Of a stretch of 64,000 nt of DNA, positions 11,001-21,500 are shown in pieces. Made by a program: the position numbers and the translations under genes. The notes beneath the pieces were generated by a model that did not search any database, was not told where the DNA came from, and saw only the letters and a program-made list of their open reading frames with translations. Where the stretch lies: NCBI GenBank assembly GCA_944989445.1, contig CALYLW010000573.1, positions 430,825-494,824 of the forward strand. The letters run 5' to 3'. The stretch's first letter is position 1, and the number at the start of each line of letters is the position of its first letter. This DNA is from Ampullaceana balthica (lineage: Eukaryota; Mollusca; Gastropoda; Lymnaeidae).

Positions 11001-13890
11001 TCATGAGGCAATAGACACACGTGCGTCACTCGAAGCTTGTTCCAGTCACTAATTGTCCTTGCCAGGAACGAGCAGCTCCTGTATTATTTTCTTGTATTTT
11101 AAGAACCTGTCAATTAATTAAATATTAATTTCGCAATATATACATTCAAACGAACAAATATATTATAAAACGGGGGAAATATATACAATAAGTTTTTAAA
11201 TGTAATACAATTTAGGTAATTTTAAACAATTTTCTTCTCGAAAAAAATTTTTGATTAAAATTTCGTTTTGAAAGTTAGTTTTCCAAAGTTTTCTTTCGAA
11301 CAAATTAAAGATTGCCTAAACCCAGAAGCCAGCAGTTACTAACAATTCAATCTGTTTTTGTTACATTAAATAAATTCTCTTCCTCATTGACAGCATTTAA
11401 TCGCCCCTATGTACCACAGGGCGTTCGTCTTACAGTGCACCCACCCGTATCAGGTAACTGTCTACACCTGTAACTGTCTACACCTGTAACTGTCTACACC
11501 TGTAACTGTCTACACCTGTAACTGTCTACACCTGTAACTGTCTACACCTGTAACTGTCTACACCTGTAACTGTCTACACCTGTAACTGTCTACACCTGTA
11601 ACTGTCTACACATGTAACTGTCTACACCTGTAACTGTCTACACCTGTAACTGTCTACACCTGTAACTGTCTACACCTGTAACTGTCTACACCTGTAACTG
11701 TCTACACATGTAACTGTCTACACCTGTAACTGTCTACACCTGTAACTGTCTACACGTGTAACTGTCTACACATGTAACTGTCTACACCTGTAACTGTGTG
11801 CAATATAATTATAATGATACAAGAGATGTGCTTATTGTAATACTACTAACTGCATAATAGAATATAGATACATTTGAGAAACATTCGTCGGAAATTAAGT
11901 CGGGGTGTATCATGATAAGTTTGTCTTAGTTGTAGATACGATACATAGACAATAGTTTTGATAGTAGTGAGGATGTACACATACAAATAGTATCGGGTGG
12001 AATCTAAGATTAAATATAGACAATGGTTTTGATAGAACTACGATATATTTACGCTGTATACTTGACTATTTTTTTAAATTTAACGACAATCAAATGAACT
12101 GCTCCCAAAATATAAGCCCCAAACCTCATTTCCTGCTGTAATTTTTGTATCCACTTCCAAGGCGCTGACATCCAAATAGCCAGAGGTAACGCCATCCATC
12201 CATTCGTGAATCCAGGGGTAGTTCCAGTCGATGGATACATCATTTCAGACAGTGAATACTACGGAGGCGGCATCGGCGGACCAGTCGTTGCCTACCACAA
12301 CGACATCGGGCCCCGCTACATCAAATACGACAAACCAGATTTGGATTATGTGCATTGTAAGTGGATTTGGAGGATCTTAAGTTAGATGCAAGGGAATTTA
12401 CACAGCGACCGTCATAGTACACAACGTTGACACAGCGACCGTCATAGTACACAACGTTGACACAGCGACCGTCATAGTACACAACGTTGACACAGCGACC
12501 GTCATAGTACACAACGTTACACAGCGACCGTCATAGTACACAACGTTACACAGCGACCGTCATAGTACACAACGTTGACACAGACGACCGTCATAGTACA
12601 CAACGTTGACACAGCGACCGTCATAGTACACAACGTTGACACAGCGACCGTCATAGTACACAACGTTACACAGCGACCGTCATAGTACACAACGTTGACA
12701 CAGCGACCGTCATAGTACACAACGTTACACAGCGACCGTCATAGTACACAACGTTGACACAGCGACCGTCATAGTACACAACGTTACACAGCGACCGTCA
12801 TAGTACACAACGTTACACAGCGACCGTCATAGTACACAACGTTACACAGCGACCGTCATAGTACACAACGTTACACAGCGACCGTCATAGTACACAACGT
12901 TACACAGCGACCGTCATAGTACACAACGTTGTGGAGTATTATGAGAGTAAACAGACGAGATAAAATGATATTAGCGCTGGGATACAAGACATAAAGGGAG
13001 ACGACTAAAGAGGGGATATAGAAGTTATCAATAATGGTGTCATAATGATATGTAAAGGTGATCTATAAATGACAGGTGTTTGAAAATAAAGATAAGTCAG
13101 ATGAGTGAAGAGTGAACACTAGATGTAAACATTTGCTGTAAACATTAGATGCGTAGAAAAATTATAAAGAAATCTTATTTTTGAGTAGAGACAATACTAT
13201 TTTAATTACATGAAAAGTCGTGGTTCTTGTCTACCCATTTGAGTCCGAATCTATACCGTCGTGATACCTGTATATGTAGATTGTCATCGACTTAGAATTT
13301 TCATAACAATTTTCCAGGTTATATAAATATAACCAGTTTTATCTTCGTAAAAGAAAGCGAGACGTAACTCACATTTTCTAACAAATATAGTTACCTACAC
13401 TTGTATAGCACACATTTCCATATCATTACGTATGTTAAAACATTTCCATATCATTACGTATGTTAAAACATTTCCATATCATTACGTATGTTAAGACATT
13501 TCCATATCATTACGTATGTTAAAAACATTTCCATATCATTAAGTATGTTAAAACATTTCCATATCATTACGTATGTTAAAACATTTCCATATCAATAAGT
13601 ATGTTAAAACATTTCCATATCAATAAGTATGTTAAAACATTTCCATATCATTACGTATGTTAAAAAGTTTCCATATCATTACGTATGTTAAAACATTTCC
13701 ATATCATTACGTATGTTAAAACATTTCCATATCAATACGTATGTTAAAACATTCCATATCATTACGTGTATGACAGACATGCCAACAAATAGTAAGTAAC
13801 CAGTCAGTACTTTAAAGACACAAATAATCATTTCAAGATGTTGTTTTATTTGGTTTCTCAGACGGCCACCCTGCAGGTGACATCTATTAA
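8038..13890 (+). CDS. Small secreted Tyr/Gly/Pro-rich protein (spliced)
   Basis: Model: join of 8038-8040, 10707-10779, 11394-11453, 12162-12356 and 13862-13890, 360 nt, 119 residues. Exon 1 holds only the ATG and ends at gtgagt. All later junctions are phase 1 and fit. The N-terminus (MIQISAVLAVAMVTVVTML...) is a clear signal peptide, with likely cleavage after residue 24 (STTA). The mature chain of about 95 residues is rich in Tyr, Gly, Pro, Ile and Val, contains EYYGGGIGGP and YIKYDKPD, and has no Cys, so no disulfide fold. I do not recognise the family. Composition resembles secreted matrix proteins, which is inference only. An alternative 3' end exists (15,024-15,049). Introns contain minisatellites that abut the splice sites. 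Confidence 0.7.
8281..8440. repeat. Fragment of the gatcgatcg dispersed repeat
   Basis: Shares the words caaaatttcagatcgatcg-like and gtaattaaattattg with the tandem arrays at 50.4-51.8 and 57.65-58.75 kb, in the same orientation. It lies in intron 1 of the secreted-protein gene. Confidence 0.55.
8845..9325. mobile_element. Foldback element with about 160-bp inverted arms
   Basis: The arm at about 8,845-9,015 is repeated in reverse complement at about 9,160-9,325, with roughly 85 percent identity by eye. Shared words include aaaactttctatgataaca and cacataaaagcgtgggg. The spacer of about 145 bases is AT-rich. There is no coding capacity. It is probably a foldback or MITE-type non-autonomous DNA transposon in intron 1. 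Confidence 0.7.
9387..9700. repeat. 31-bp minisatellite, about 10 copies
   Basis: The unit contains ctctaaagtcatgtctatca. Copies are nearly identical, with a t/a variant (gacaattc or gacaaatc), and are most divergent at the right end. In intron 1 of the secreted-protein gene. Confidence 0.97.
9885..10161 (-). mobile_element. tRNA-derived SINE, copy A
   Basis: Read on the minus strand from about 10,161: an A-box-like tggtcgagtgtcagcgcg, then a B box ggtttgaatcc (consensus ggttcganncc, one mismatch), a tRNA-unrelated body, and a 3' tail containing cttctgcatagaaggcgtgt. That tail matches the 3' end of the LINE family in this window. A second copy is at 24,142-24,458. It sits in the large first intron, antisense to the host gene. 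Confidence 0.85.
10429..10706. repeat. Compound minisatellite ending at a splice acceptor
   Basis: Two alternating unit types share cactgatatcaatcatttcc and then either tccattgaag or tacatagatt. The array ends exactly in the acceptor of exon 2 (tcattttcttag at 10,706). The units contain catttacatag followed by attca, a close match to that acceptor and the first exon bases. Confidence 0.95.
10707..10779 (+). CDS. Secreted protein exon 2 (signal peptide)
   Basis: Acceptor ttcttag at 10,706 (an alternative ag at 10,712 would drop two residues and keep frame). Donor gtaagt at 10,780. It encodes the hydrophobic core SAVLAVAMVTVVTML and the cleavage region. Enters in phase 0, leaves in phase 1. 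Confidence 0.75.
11394..11453 (+). CDS. Secreted protein exon 3
   Basis: Acceptor tcattgacag; donor gtaact at 11,454. Encodes FNRPYVPQGVRLTVHPPVS after the split Pro codon. Phase 1 at both ends. The donor is also the first repeat unit of the following minisatellite. Confidence 0.75.
11454..11797. repeat. 16-bp minisatellite starting at a splice donor
   Basis: About 21 copies of gtaactgtctacacct with a few c/a or c/g changes. The first base of copy 1 is the first base of the intron after exon 3, so every copy repeats a gtaact donor-like sequence. Confidence 0.97.
12162..12356 (+). CDS. Secreted protein exon 4 (main mature domain)
   Basis: Acceptor ccacttccaag (aag is less usual but is preceded by a pyrimidine-rich stretch); donor gtaagt at 12,357. 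Encodes 64 residues including NPGVVPVDGY, EYYGGGIGGP and the C-terminal KYDKPDLDYVH. Phase 1 at both ends. A downstream in-phase acceptor (tag before 12,179) is possible but weaker. Confidence 0.75.
12400..12930. repeat. 29/30-bp minisatellite, about 18 copies
   Basis: Unit acacagcgaccgtcatagta plus cacaacgtt, with or without an extra g. It starts about 45 bases after the exon 4 donor. The 29- and 30-bp forms alternate on the left, and 29-bp forms dominate on the right. Confidence 0.97.
13408..13765. repeat. 28-bp minisatellite, about 13 copies
   Basis: Unit catttccatatcattacgt plus atgttaaaa. Point variants (aagt, caat) are scattered. Lies about 100 bases before the exon 5 acceptor. Confidence 0.96.
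13862..13890 (+). CDS. Secreted protein exon 5 (terminal, default model)
   Basis: Acceptor tttggtttctcag is strong. Reads Y-GHPAGDIY-stop from phase 1. A possible internal donor (ctgcag before gtgaca at 13,877) would make this a 15-nt microexon joined in phase 1 to 15,024, giving an alternative C-terminus. I cannot decide between them from sequence alone. Confidence 0.6.
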
Positions 13891-13924
13891 ATTGAATTAT
13901 ACCATGTGATTAACGGATGCTGGT

Positions 13925-14640
13925 GAGTGACCATTGAAGTGACTATTATAGTGACCATAGAATTGATTATTGAAGTGACCATTATAGTGACCATAGAATT
14001 GATTATTGAAGTGACCATTATACTGACCATAGAATTGATTATTGAAGTGACCATTATACTGACCATAGAATTGATTATTGAAGTGACCATTATACTGACC
14101 ATAGAATTGATTATTGAAGTGACCATTATACTGACCATAGAATTAATTATTGAAGTGACCATTATACTGACCATATAATTGATTATTGAAGTGACCATTA
14201 TACTGACCATAGAATTGATTATTGAAGTGACCATTGAAGTGACCATTATACTGACCATAGAATTGATTATTGAAGTGACCATTATACTGACCATAGAATT
14301 GATTATTGAAGTGACCATTATACTGACCATAGAATTGATTATTGAAGTGACCATTGAAGTGACCATTATACTGACCATAGAATTGATTATTGAAGTGACC
14401 ATTATACTGACCATAGAATTGATTATTGTAGTGACCATTATACTGACCATAGAATTGATTATTGTAGTGACCATTATACTGACCATAGAATTGATTATTG
14501 TAGTGACCATTATACTGACCATAGAATTGATTATTGTAGTGACCATTTTACTGACCATAGAATTGATTATTGTAGTGACCATTATACTGACCATAGAATT
14601 GATTATTGTATTGACCTCTATAATAACTTTTATAGAGACC
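13925..14640. repeat. 36-bp minisatellite, about 19 copies
   Basis: Unit gaccattatactgaccatag plus aattgattattgaagt. Occasional 12-bp insertions (gaccattgaagt) occur. Being a multiple of 3 it gives long Ile/Thr/Val open frames on both strands, which are artefacts. In the default model it is in the 3' UTR; in the alternative model it is intronic. Confidence 0.97.
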
Positions 14641-14835
14641 GGTATAGTGATCTTTGATATGATTACTTAAGTGACCATTTAAATGACCATTGAAGTGACG
14701 ACTGAAGTGACGACTGAAGTGACTACCGAAGTGACTACTGCAGAGCCTATGGAAGTGAAGACGAAGTGACTAAATTATGACGATTGACATTTTTTTAGGT
14801 AAAAATTGTAAACAATATTATTGTAAGTGTTGTGA

Positions 14836-14841
14836 AATAAA
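14836..14841 (+). terminator. Candidate polyadenylation signal
   Basis: aataaa followed by a T-rich stretch, the first signal downstream of the default stop codon at 13,890. Confidence 0.35.
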
Positions 14842-15023
14842 TTTTTATGATTACTATTTTCAAAATTGCTTAACTGTTAAAGTTGATGTAAAACTAAAAT
14901 TTTAGATTTTAACCGATTTCAATTTTTATATATTTTTCTAGTCAAAATGTACGTGTAATTATTATTTAAACAACCCATAACTGTTTGCTAATTGTTCGAC
15001 ATACCATCTTGCTTCTCTATCAG

Positions 15024-15049
15024 GCATCCACGAAGAATATGTGAAATAA
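15024..15049 (+). CDS. Alternative terminal exon of the secreted protein
   Basis: A strong acceptor (cttgcttctctatcag) is followed in phase 1 by IHEEYVK and a stop. It can join exon 5 through its internal donor (ending AG-IHEEYVK) or exon 4 directly (ending C-IHEEYVK). Polyadenylation could then use aataaa at 15,388. Confidence 0.35.
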
Positions 15050-15191
15050 TGTAGCAAAGAATACAAGAGAAACAACGTAACAAAGAGAACATGAGAAACA
15101 ACGTAACAAAGAGAACATGAGAAACAATGTAACACGTTAAATGCTCAGATATGATATTTCATACCTCCGCTTGGTAGCAACAACTTTTCAG

Positions 15192-15314
15192 ACACAACAT
15201 GAGACCATACAACCTTCTACGATTGACAACATATTAAATATCAGCCGTGACTTCATGGATTGGGACGCGTCGCAAGTGATTTATCCAGAAACTGGGACAT
15301 TCAGATCACGATGA
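15192..15314 (+). CDS. Possible terminal exon, unrecognised
   Basis: After acceptor caacttttcag there is an open phase-0 stretch of 40 residues, including NILNISRDFMDWDASQV, ending in tga. An aataaa signal follows at 15,388. It does not join the phase-1 exons of the upstream gene in frame. It could be 3' UTR or chance. Confidence 0.2.
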   Translation, partial: TQHETIQPSTIDNILNISRDFMDWDASQVIYPETGTFRSR

Positions 15315-15399
15315 CGTCATCAAACTGGAGGATGGCCTAACGGTCAACATCATACAGCTTGACGTCATAAAATAATAATTTCAGGGAAATAAAAAAATA

Positions 15400-16260
15400 A
15401 AGGACGATTTGATTTTATACATTACATGACTTCTTTGGCTGATGTTGGATGTAATACCATGTGCACTGTTGTACCTGATATGTGGGGGTATAAATTGTTG
15501 GACCATTTAATTTAATGAGATTCAATTCCAGATGAAGTCCCACTCTCGTGAGATCCATTTTTTGGCTTCTCTCACGTTTTCCTTTCAGATCCCGTTCTAG
15601 GTCGGATTATGAAGTTGTCTACTAAATATGGCTAAGGTTCATAACCCAAAAAGTCACGTTTACTCTTATTCTACATCTTCATTTATGTTCTGCTAAATAG
15701 CTTGGACATTAAAAAAAATTAAACGAATGGAAATTTCAAGAATTTTTCTAAATAACATTTAAATCTTATTTTATAGCATTAAAAACACACTAAAGATATA
15801 GAAACAATATAGAAAGTATACAGCAAATTAGTAATCCTAAATTATTATTGTTAAAAAAATATCCTGACAAATAATTTGGGTAAGACTTTTAATGGGAAAA
15901 CATTAAAATCAGTTGAAAAATAAAGAAGATATTGCAAAACAATTAAAATTATAATTTCATGGAACTTAGATCAGCCCCCAAAAAGTGAAATAAAAAACTA
16001 AAGAAAATAAAAAAAGGTACTCTACCTAAAAAAACAACAACAAAAAACAAGCAAACAAAAAACTATAGACTTATCTTAACAGCCCAAAATAAAATGAATA
16101 GCATGATTAAAAAATATATATATACTGATATTTGCCACAATGGGCATATACATCAACTAGTGTTGCAAGGTATTTTTACATGTTTACATTGTTTATATTA
16201 GAGAATGAATTAGTGGTTTGAAATTCAATAACCTGCAGTATTTTTATATGGTCATCAAGT
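15400..16260. other. Gene-free AT-rich spacer
   Basis: Very AT-rich with A-runs. I see no splice-bounded ORF, RNA gene or tandem repeat here. Confidence 0.5.
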
Positions 16261-16298
16261 TTTTGTTGACTAATTTTGGTCTATGTCCATCCACCCAG

Positions 16299-16587
16299 CG
16301 GTAGCCAATGTTTAGAATACAATTTGTGTCTTATTAACAACATCGACATGATGAGATCCTGTCCCAAAGGTACATGGTGCAAAGTTCCAAACCCTCGAAT
16401 TCTAAATCTTACTCTGAATTATGATGGATATATGTGCCAAGTTTGTTTACCCGTGGGATCTTCCGTTTTCATATTGTCAATGTTATGTACATTTTACATT
16501 CTTGCCTCCATTGGGAGTACTTTGACATTCTTTGACGTTAAAAATATTGTACGATGTGAATGTTGTATTGGGTGCTGTGCGATGTAA
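16299..16587 (+). CDS. Cysteine-rich open frame, possible exon
   Basis: An acceptor-like ccatccacccag precedes a frame with cysteine spacing C-x5-C-x10-C-x5-C-x18-C-x2-C in its first 60 residues (for example SCPKGTWCKVPNP), then a hydrophobic segment. No in-frame ATG lies near the start. A good donor is not obvious, and the 3' part contains a tandem duplication (tgttgtattgggtgctgtgcgatg). I recognise no family. It may be a lone exon, a decayed gene or chance. Confidence 0.2.
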
Positions 16588-16744
16588 ATGTTGTATTGGG
16601 TGCTGTGCGATGTGTTGGACACGTTCAGCACTTTGATTATACTCATAGTATGCACAATTTGATTATTATTTAAAAAGAAAATTCAAATTCACCACATTAA
16701 TGAAAAATGAAAACCATCAGAAAAACATTAAAATGACATGCTGC

Positions 16745-16965
16745 CAAAGTTCTCTTTAACGTTCGACGGTCCAGGTGCACAATAACGAACTCGTGTGCAA
16801 AGTTGCACAGCATTCATTTTTTAATTATTTTTATTTTTTTGCAGTATTTTACACCCCCAAAATACATATCATATTATCCTTATCAAAATTTGCTGCACTG
16901 TAATTCTAAACCTTTGCACGGCGTCAGTCAGAAGATATCTGGTAGGCGGCGCAGCTTACAGGCAA
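16745..16965 (+). mobile_element. MITE-like dispersed repeat, copy 1
   Basis: Shares ctcgtgtgcaaagttgcaca and the following layout (gcaatattttaca, gattctaaac, ggcgtcggtc) with 49,690-49,850 and, in the opposite orientation, 48,480-48,655. One end in the other copies reads gttccctctaa. Probably a non-autonomous DNA transposon. Confidence 0.55.
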
Positions 16966-16989
16966 CATTGCATGCCACCATAAACAGTG

Positions 16990-18040
16990 CAGCCATTGAA
17001 CATCGACTCCATTCAGTCACTTTCCTTCCTTTACAATTTTTTAACTTCGCAACTCTGTTTTGTATGTTATTTCGGATCAAATCTTCTAATTAAACTGTCA
17101 CCAATTTGCAGTTGATCTGTTGGCTTGAAATTTTGCGAAAGTTCAAATTGTCGGTGATAATATAATTTAAAAAAATAAAATAACATAATTGTTATTTTTA
17201 AATAAAATAATTAAATTTCTTAGGATTTGAGTCACCCGCTCGGATTCATATCTGGAGTTCACTCTTTATAGAACAATAATAATAATTGTAAAAACATCCC
17301 TAAAACAATGTCATCTTTCCGTATCAACAGTCCTGAGTCGCCAGGCACAATAATTGTGAGTTCAACTCACCTATAAGTGCATGTCAGTTAAGTTTTTAAC
17401 TACATTAAATGAAAAATTTGATAAGTCAAGAAAACATGTCTTGTCTTGGCCCAATGAGTGATGGTCTCTATTAGTCTGAATGTAGAGTGTTCAAATAGAA
17501 AGGAATAAAAATATATTAAAAACACTTTTTAAAAACTAGTCTTATTTTAGAAATGCACTAAACAGTAGAAAATACATTTTTTATAAAAATGTACTAAGAA
17601 GTAGAAAATAAATTTAAAATGTGAAAATTACAGTCAGAAGAGACCTTTAGTTCCAAATTTATAAAAATGTAAAAGTTTAAAATGAGACAGGAGCGTTAAA
17701 TCGTAGGTGAAATCGATTATCTCGTTGTTCGCCATGACTATAAGACTAGGGTGCTACTTTTATAACCATATAAAATCCTGAAAGTCGAAAATAACTTTGA
17801 TTAAAAACAACTTTTTTAAAAATTAAAGACTTCACACGTAATCGGACTTCAGTATTAAAAGTAAAATTCTGCTAGACGTTATCGACCGGGACGACATCTA
17901 CACGATTGTCAGGACAGACAACTGAAGTCTTTAATTGAATGCACGCACTCCAAGACTGAATGACTCATTTCGTTCTGTATTTTGACCACATCACATTTTC
18001 TATCATTGCTCCATCGTTTACACTGGTGCCACTATTGCGT
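16990..18040. other. Gene-free AT-rich spacer
   Basis: No exon, RNA gene or array that I can support. Confidence 0.45.
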
Positions 18041-18048
18041 GAATATAC

Positions 18049-18204
18049 CAAGGGCGGATTAAGATTGCACGGGGCCCCTGGCTGCAATTCCCTCTGGGGC
18101 GCGGTCCAGCCACCTTTATTAAACAACATAATAAGTTTGGGGCCCTTAAATCATTAGGGACCCCTGGCTTTAGCCCAATTAGCACCCCTTTAATCCACCA
18201 CTGG
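18049..18204 (+). mobile_element. hAT-like MITE (GGGCGGATTAAG family), short copy
   Basis: Ends are imperfect inverted repeats: caagggcggattaag on the left and ctttaatccaccactg on the right. The body is rich in ggggcccc words. A second, longer copy is at 29,706-30,099, where the target duplication is clear. Confidence 0.65.
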
Positions 18205-18402
18205 GTTATACTATTACGTGACTTGACTACCAAACACAAACCTCCATTGCCACGGAAACTTCTAAAGATGGCCAGAATCCACCAGAACATGTAACATTAT
18301 AAGACAGAAAACAAAACGATGATGCAATCAGGTAATTTAAAAAATCGGAACGTTTTATTATTGATAAAAAAATCTCAACGTTCTCTGCTAATATTCTTTA
18401 AA

Positions 18403-18408
18403 TTTATT
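18403..18408 (-). terminator. Candidate polyadenylation signal of the carbonic anhydrase
   Basis: Reverse complement of tttatt, an aataaa within a few bases of the stop codon. Another is at 18,354. Which is used cannot be told. Confidence 0.35.
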
Positions 18409-18410
18409 GT

Positions 18411-18542
18411 TTATTTCCATCCTATAAACGCAGGGTCATTGGTCAATATCACTCGATTTTCTAACGGCTGTAGGGGTCGGACATTGCCGCCTGTATAGGG
18501 GTCGGGGTCTGTAGACATGGTGAGATAACGAAACTGAGCCAT
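18411..18542 (-). CDS. Carbonic anhydrase exon 9 (C-terminal)
   Basis: Acceptor ttcttccag; 43 codons and taa. Contains QFRYL and GGNVRPLQPLENR, the conserved CA C-terminal segment (N244/R246 of human CA II). Ends IGWK without a hydrophobic tail. Confidence 0.93.
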   Translation of the reverse strand: MAQFRYLTMSTDPDPYTGGNVRPLQPLENRVILTNDPAFIGWK

Positions 18543-21500
18543 CTGGAAGAAAGAGAGAAATAAACAACAGTTAATTTGTACATACATTGACATATTAATG
18601 TATATGTGTGAGTAAATCGTCTGTTACATCAGATTTTTGTGTGCTAATTAGGGCTCCTCGGCATGACACTGGGTCTTAGTAGGGGCGCTAGATAATGGCA
18701 AGTGTGTTCGTAGGGGCGCTAGATCATGGACAATGTGTTAGTAGGGGCGCTAGATCATGGCCAGTGTGTTAATGGGGGCGTTATATCATGGCCAGTGTGT
18801 TAGTAGGGGCGCTATATCATGGCCAGTGTCTCAGTAGGGGCGCTAGTTAATGGCCAGTGTGTTGGTAGGGGCGCTAGATCATGGCCAGTGTGTTGGTAGG
18901 GGCGCTAGATACTTGCCAGTGTGTTGGTAGGGGCGCTAGATCATGGCCAGTGTGTTAGTAGGGGCGCTAGAACATGGCCAGTGTTTTTAGTGGGGGCGCT
19001 AGATCATGACCAGTGTTTTTAGTGGGGGCGCTAGATCATGACCAGTGTTTTTAGTGGGGGCGCTAGATCATGACCAGTGTTTTTAGTGGGGGCGCTAGAT
19101 CATGACCAGTGTTTTTAGTGGGGGCGCTAGATCATGACCAGTGTTTTTAGTGGGGGCGCTAGATCATGACCAGTGTTTTTAGTGGGGGCGCTAGATCATG
19201 ACCAGTGTTTTTAGTGGGGGCGCTAGATCATGACCAGTGTTTTTAGTGGGGGCGCTAGATCATGACCAGTGTTTTTAGTGGGGGCGCTAGATCATGACCA
19301 GTGTTTTTAGTGGGGGCGCTAGATCATGACCAGTGTTTTTAGTGGGGGCGCTAGATCATGACCAGTGTTTTTAGTGGGGGCGCTAGATCATGACCAGTGT
19401 TTTTAGTGGGGGCGCTAGATCATGACCAGTGTTTTTAGTGGGGGCGCTAGATCATGACCAGTGTTTTTAGTGGGGGCGCTAGATCATGACCAGTGTTTTT
19501 AGTGGGGGCGCTAGATCATGACCCTATTTTTGGAGTTGGCAGCTCATGTACTCTTGATTGTTGTGTTTGTAAATGATCAATTGACATCTTGAATTGACAT
19601 CTTGAATTGACATCTTGAATTGACATCTTGAATTGACATCTTGAATTGACATCTTGAATTGACATCTTGAATTGACATCTTGAATTGACATCTGATGACT
19701 AACCGACTAGCTAAGACTAGGTAATACGGTAATAGACTCAACATTCACCTGCTGACTTGAGATATCCTGAGGTGTGCTGTACACTGACCAGATGATGTTC
19801 TCTGTACACGGCGGAGTGGTCAGACTCCCAACGTAACGGTAGTAAGGGCTGGTGGCCGGAGGAAGCAGACGACTGATGTTGAACAATTCACCTTTGACCT
19901 CTGCGCCTGAATATGCGAGGCAGAAGTAAGAGGCTTGAGTAAGAGCCAGGAGTTAGAATCTGGCGCAGCAATTATCATTAGCTAATGTGTGTGACGCAGG
20001 AATTACGTCATGTTTTTGTGTCTATTGTAAGTGTATGTATCTGGTTCAAATTTTATATAGTGTAAAATTATGTACCATGGGGAAAATTTTATATAGTGTA
20101 AAATTATGTACCATGGGGAAAATTTTATATAGTGTAAAATTATGTACCATGGGGAAAATTTTATCCAGTGTCAGGTTGTCTGTTGGAATGTCATATTTGT
20201 AAACATTTCCCCTCAATTTAAATATGTCTATTTTTTATACATAATCTAATGACATTTCATAATCTTCGTTTCAGTTGTTCGTTGTCCCCCCTCCCCTCCC
20301 CCAACCATATATTTATGTCTCGGGCTCTCGCCCAAAATTTCAGTCAATGCCATTACAAGAAAAAACCCTGAAATATTTTTTAATCTCTACGTAAATGGAT
20401 TTATTAATGAATTTGTATGGGGTGCTGGTCCATGACATGGTCTTATTCCTTCCAGCACGCAGCTAAACTCTACAGCCATATACTTGTCATCACAACACCT
20501 CGTTGCACAGCAGCAGCTTTGCCGTGTTGCCACTCCTGGGTGAGGGTTAGGGTTAGGGTTAGGAAAATTCAAAACACCACGGATTTTATCTGTAGCAATA
20601 ATCTATTCTATAAATAGAAACATGCTTTGAGAGGACCATTTCCTGTTTCAAATGTTTGGAGGATGTGCGCTATTCGGCGCTATTTCTAAAAAGATGTTTT
20701 AGTAAGCCATACAATGTCTATTTTGTAGATGTTTGCTCGACTTAGTTTGACGTGTCTAAAATGAAGAGATCGTCCCAAGTTTGGCAAGCGAACATGACAT
20801 CATTTTGTTTGATGGCGACAAGGGGGAACAGGCCAAGACACAATTGATAGATGTCGACGGAAGGGGAGACAATGATTGATGGTTTATTGGGGTCACGACT
20901 GCAGTAGTTTAGTCCGGCAACAGCTCTGGACTCGGCAAATATCCAGGCCTTTTTAAGCTAAAACATATTTTTACTTCAGACATACATATATAGAAATAGT
21001 GCTAATTTAAATTCACTTTTTTCACGCAGATATAACAGTAAAAAAAATTAAATCAACTTGGCTTGAAAATTCCAGATATGTTTCATTATAACTATTTATG
21101 TTGTATACTAGTGTATCACCCGTCAAAAATGACGGAAGTTTTCAAAATAAATACACATCAGATTAAAAAATAACGTAATACAGAACTTTCATTTATTTTA
21201 TTTATTTTTATTTTATTCATGTATTATCATATGAACAATTTTATGTGGAACGTTCGAAAAGTGTTATTTTTGGTGCAGTAATTTGGTGCGCTGCTTTCTA
21301 AAATTAGAAACAGCATTACATTATTACATCCATACATACAGACGACGGGAATTATGTATATTGATTTGATAAGACTCACATAATGTATGTGTGGTTCCAG
21401 AAAAAAGGAGAATGTGGAGAGATCGATTAAAATCAATGTACTAACATGATGGCTAGAGTGGGGAGACGTATGGAAAGAACAAGGACACAATAAAAAAAGT

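Noticed and set aside
13887..14670. Ile/Thr/Val-rich ORFs on both strands
   Set aside because: Artefact of a 36-bp repeat.
20541..20562. Telomere or chromosome end
   Set aside because: Only 3.5 hexamers, flanked by ordinary sequence and gene introns on both sides.
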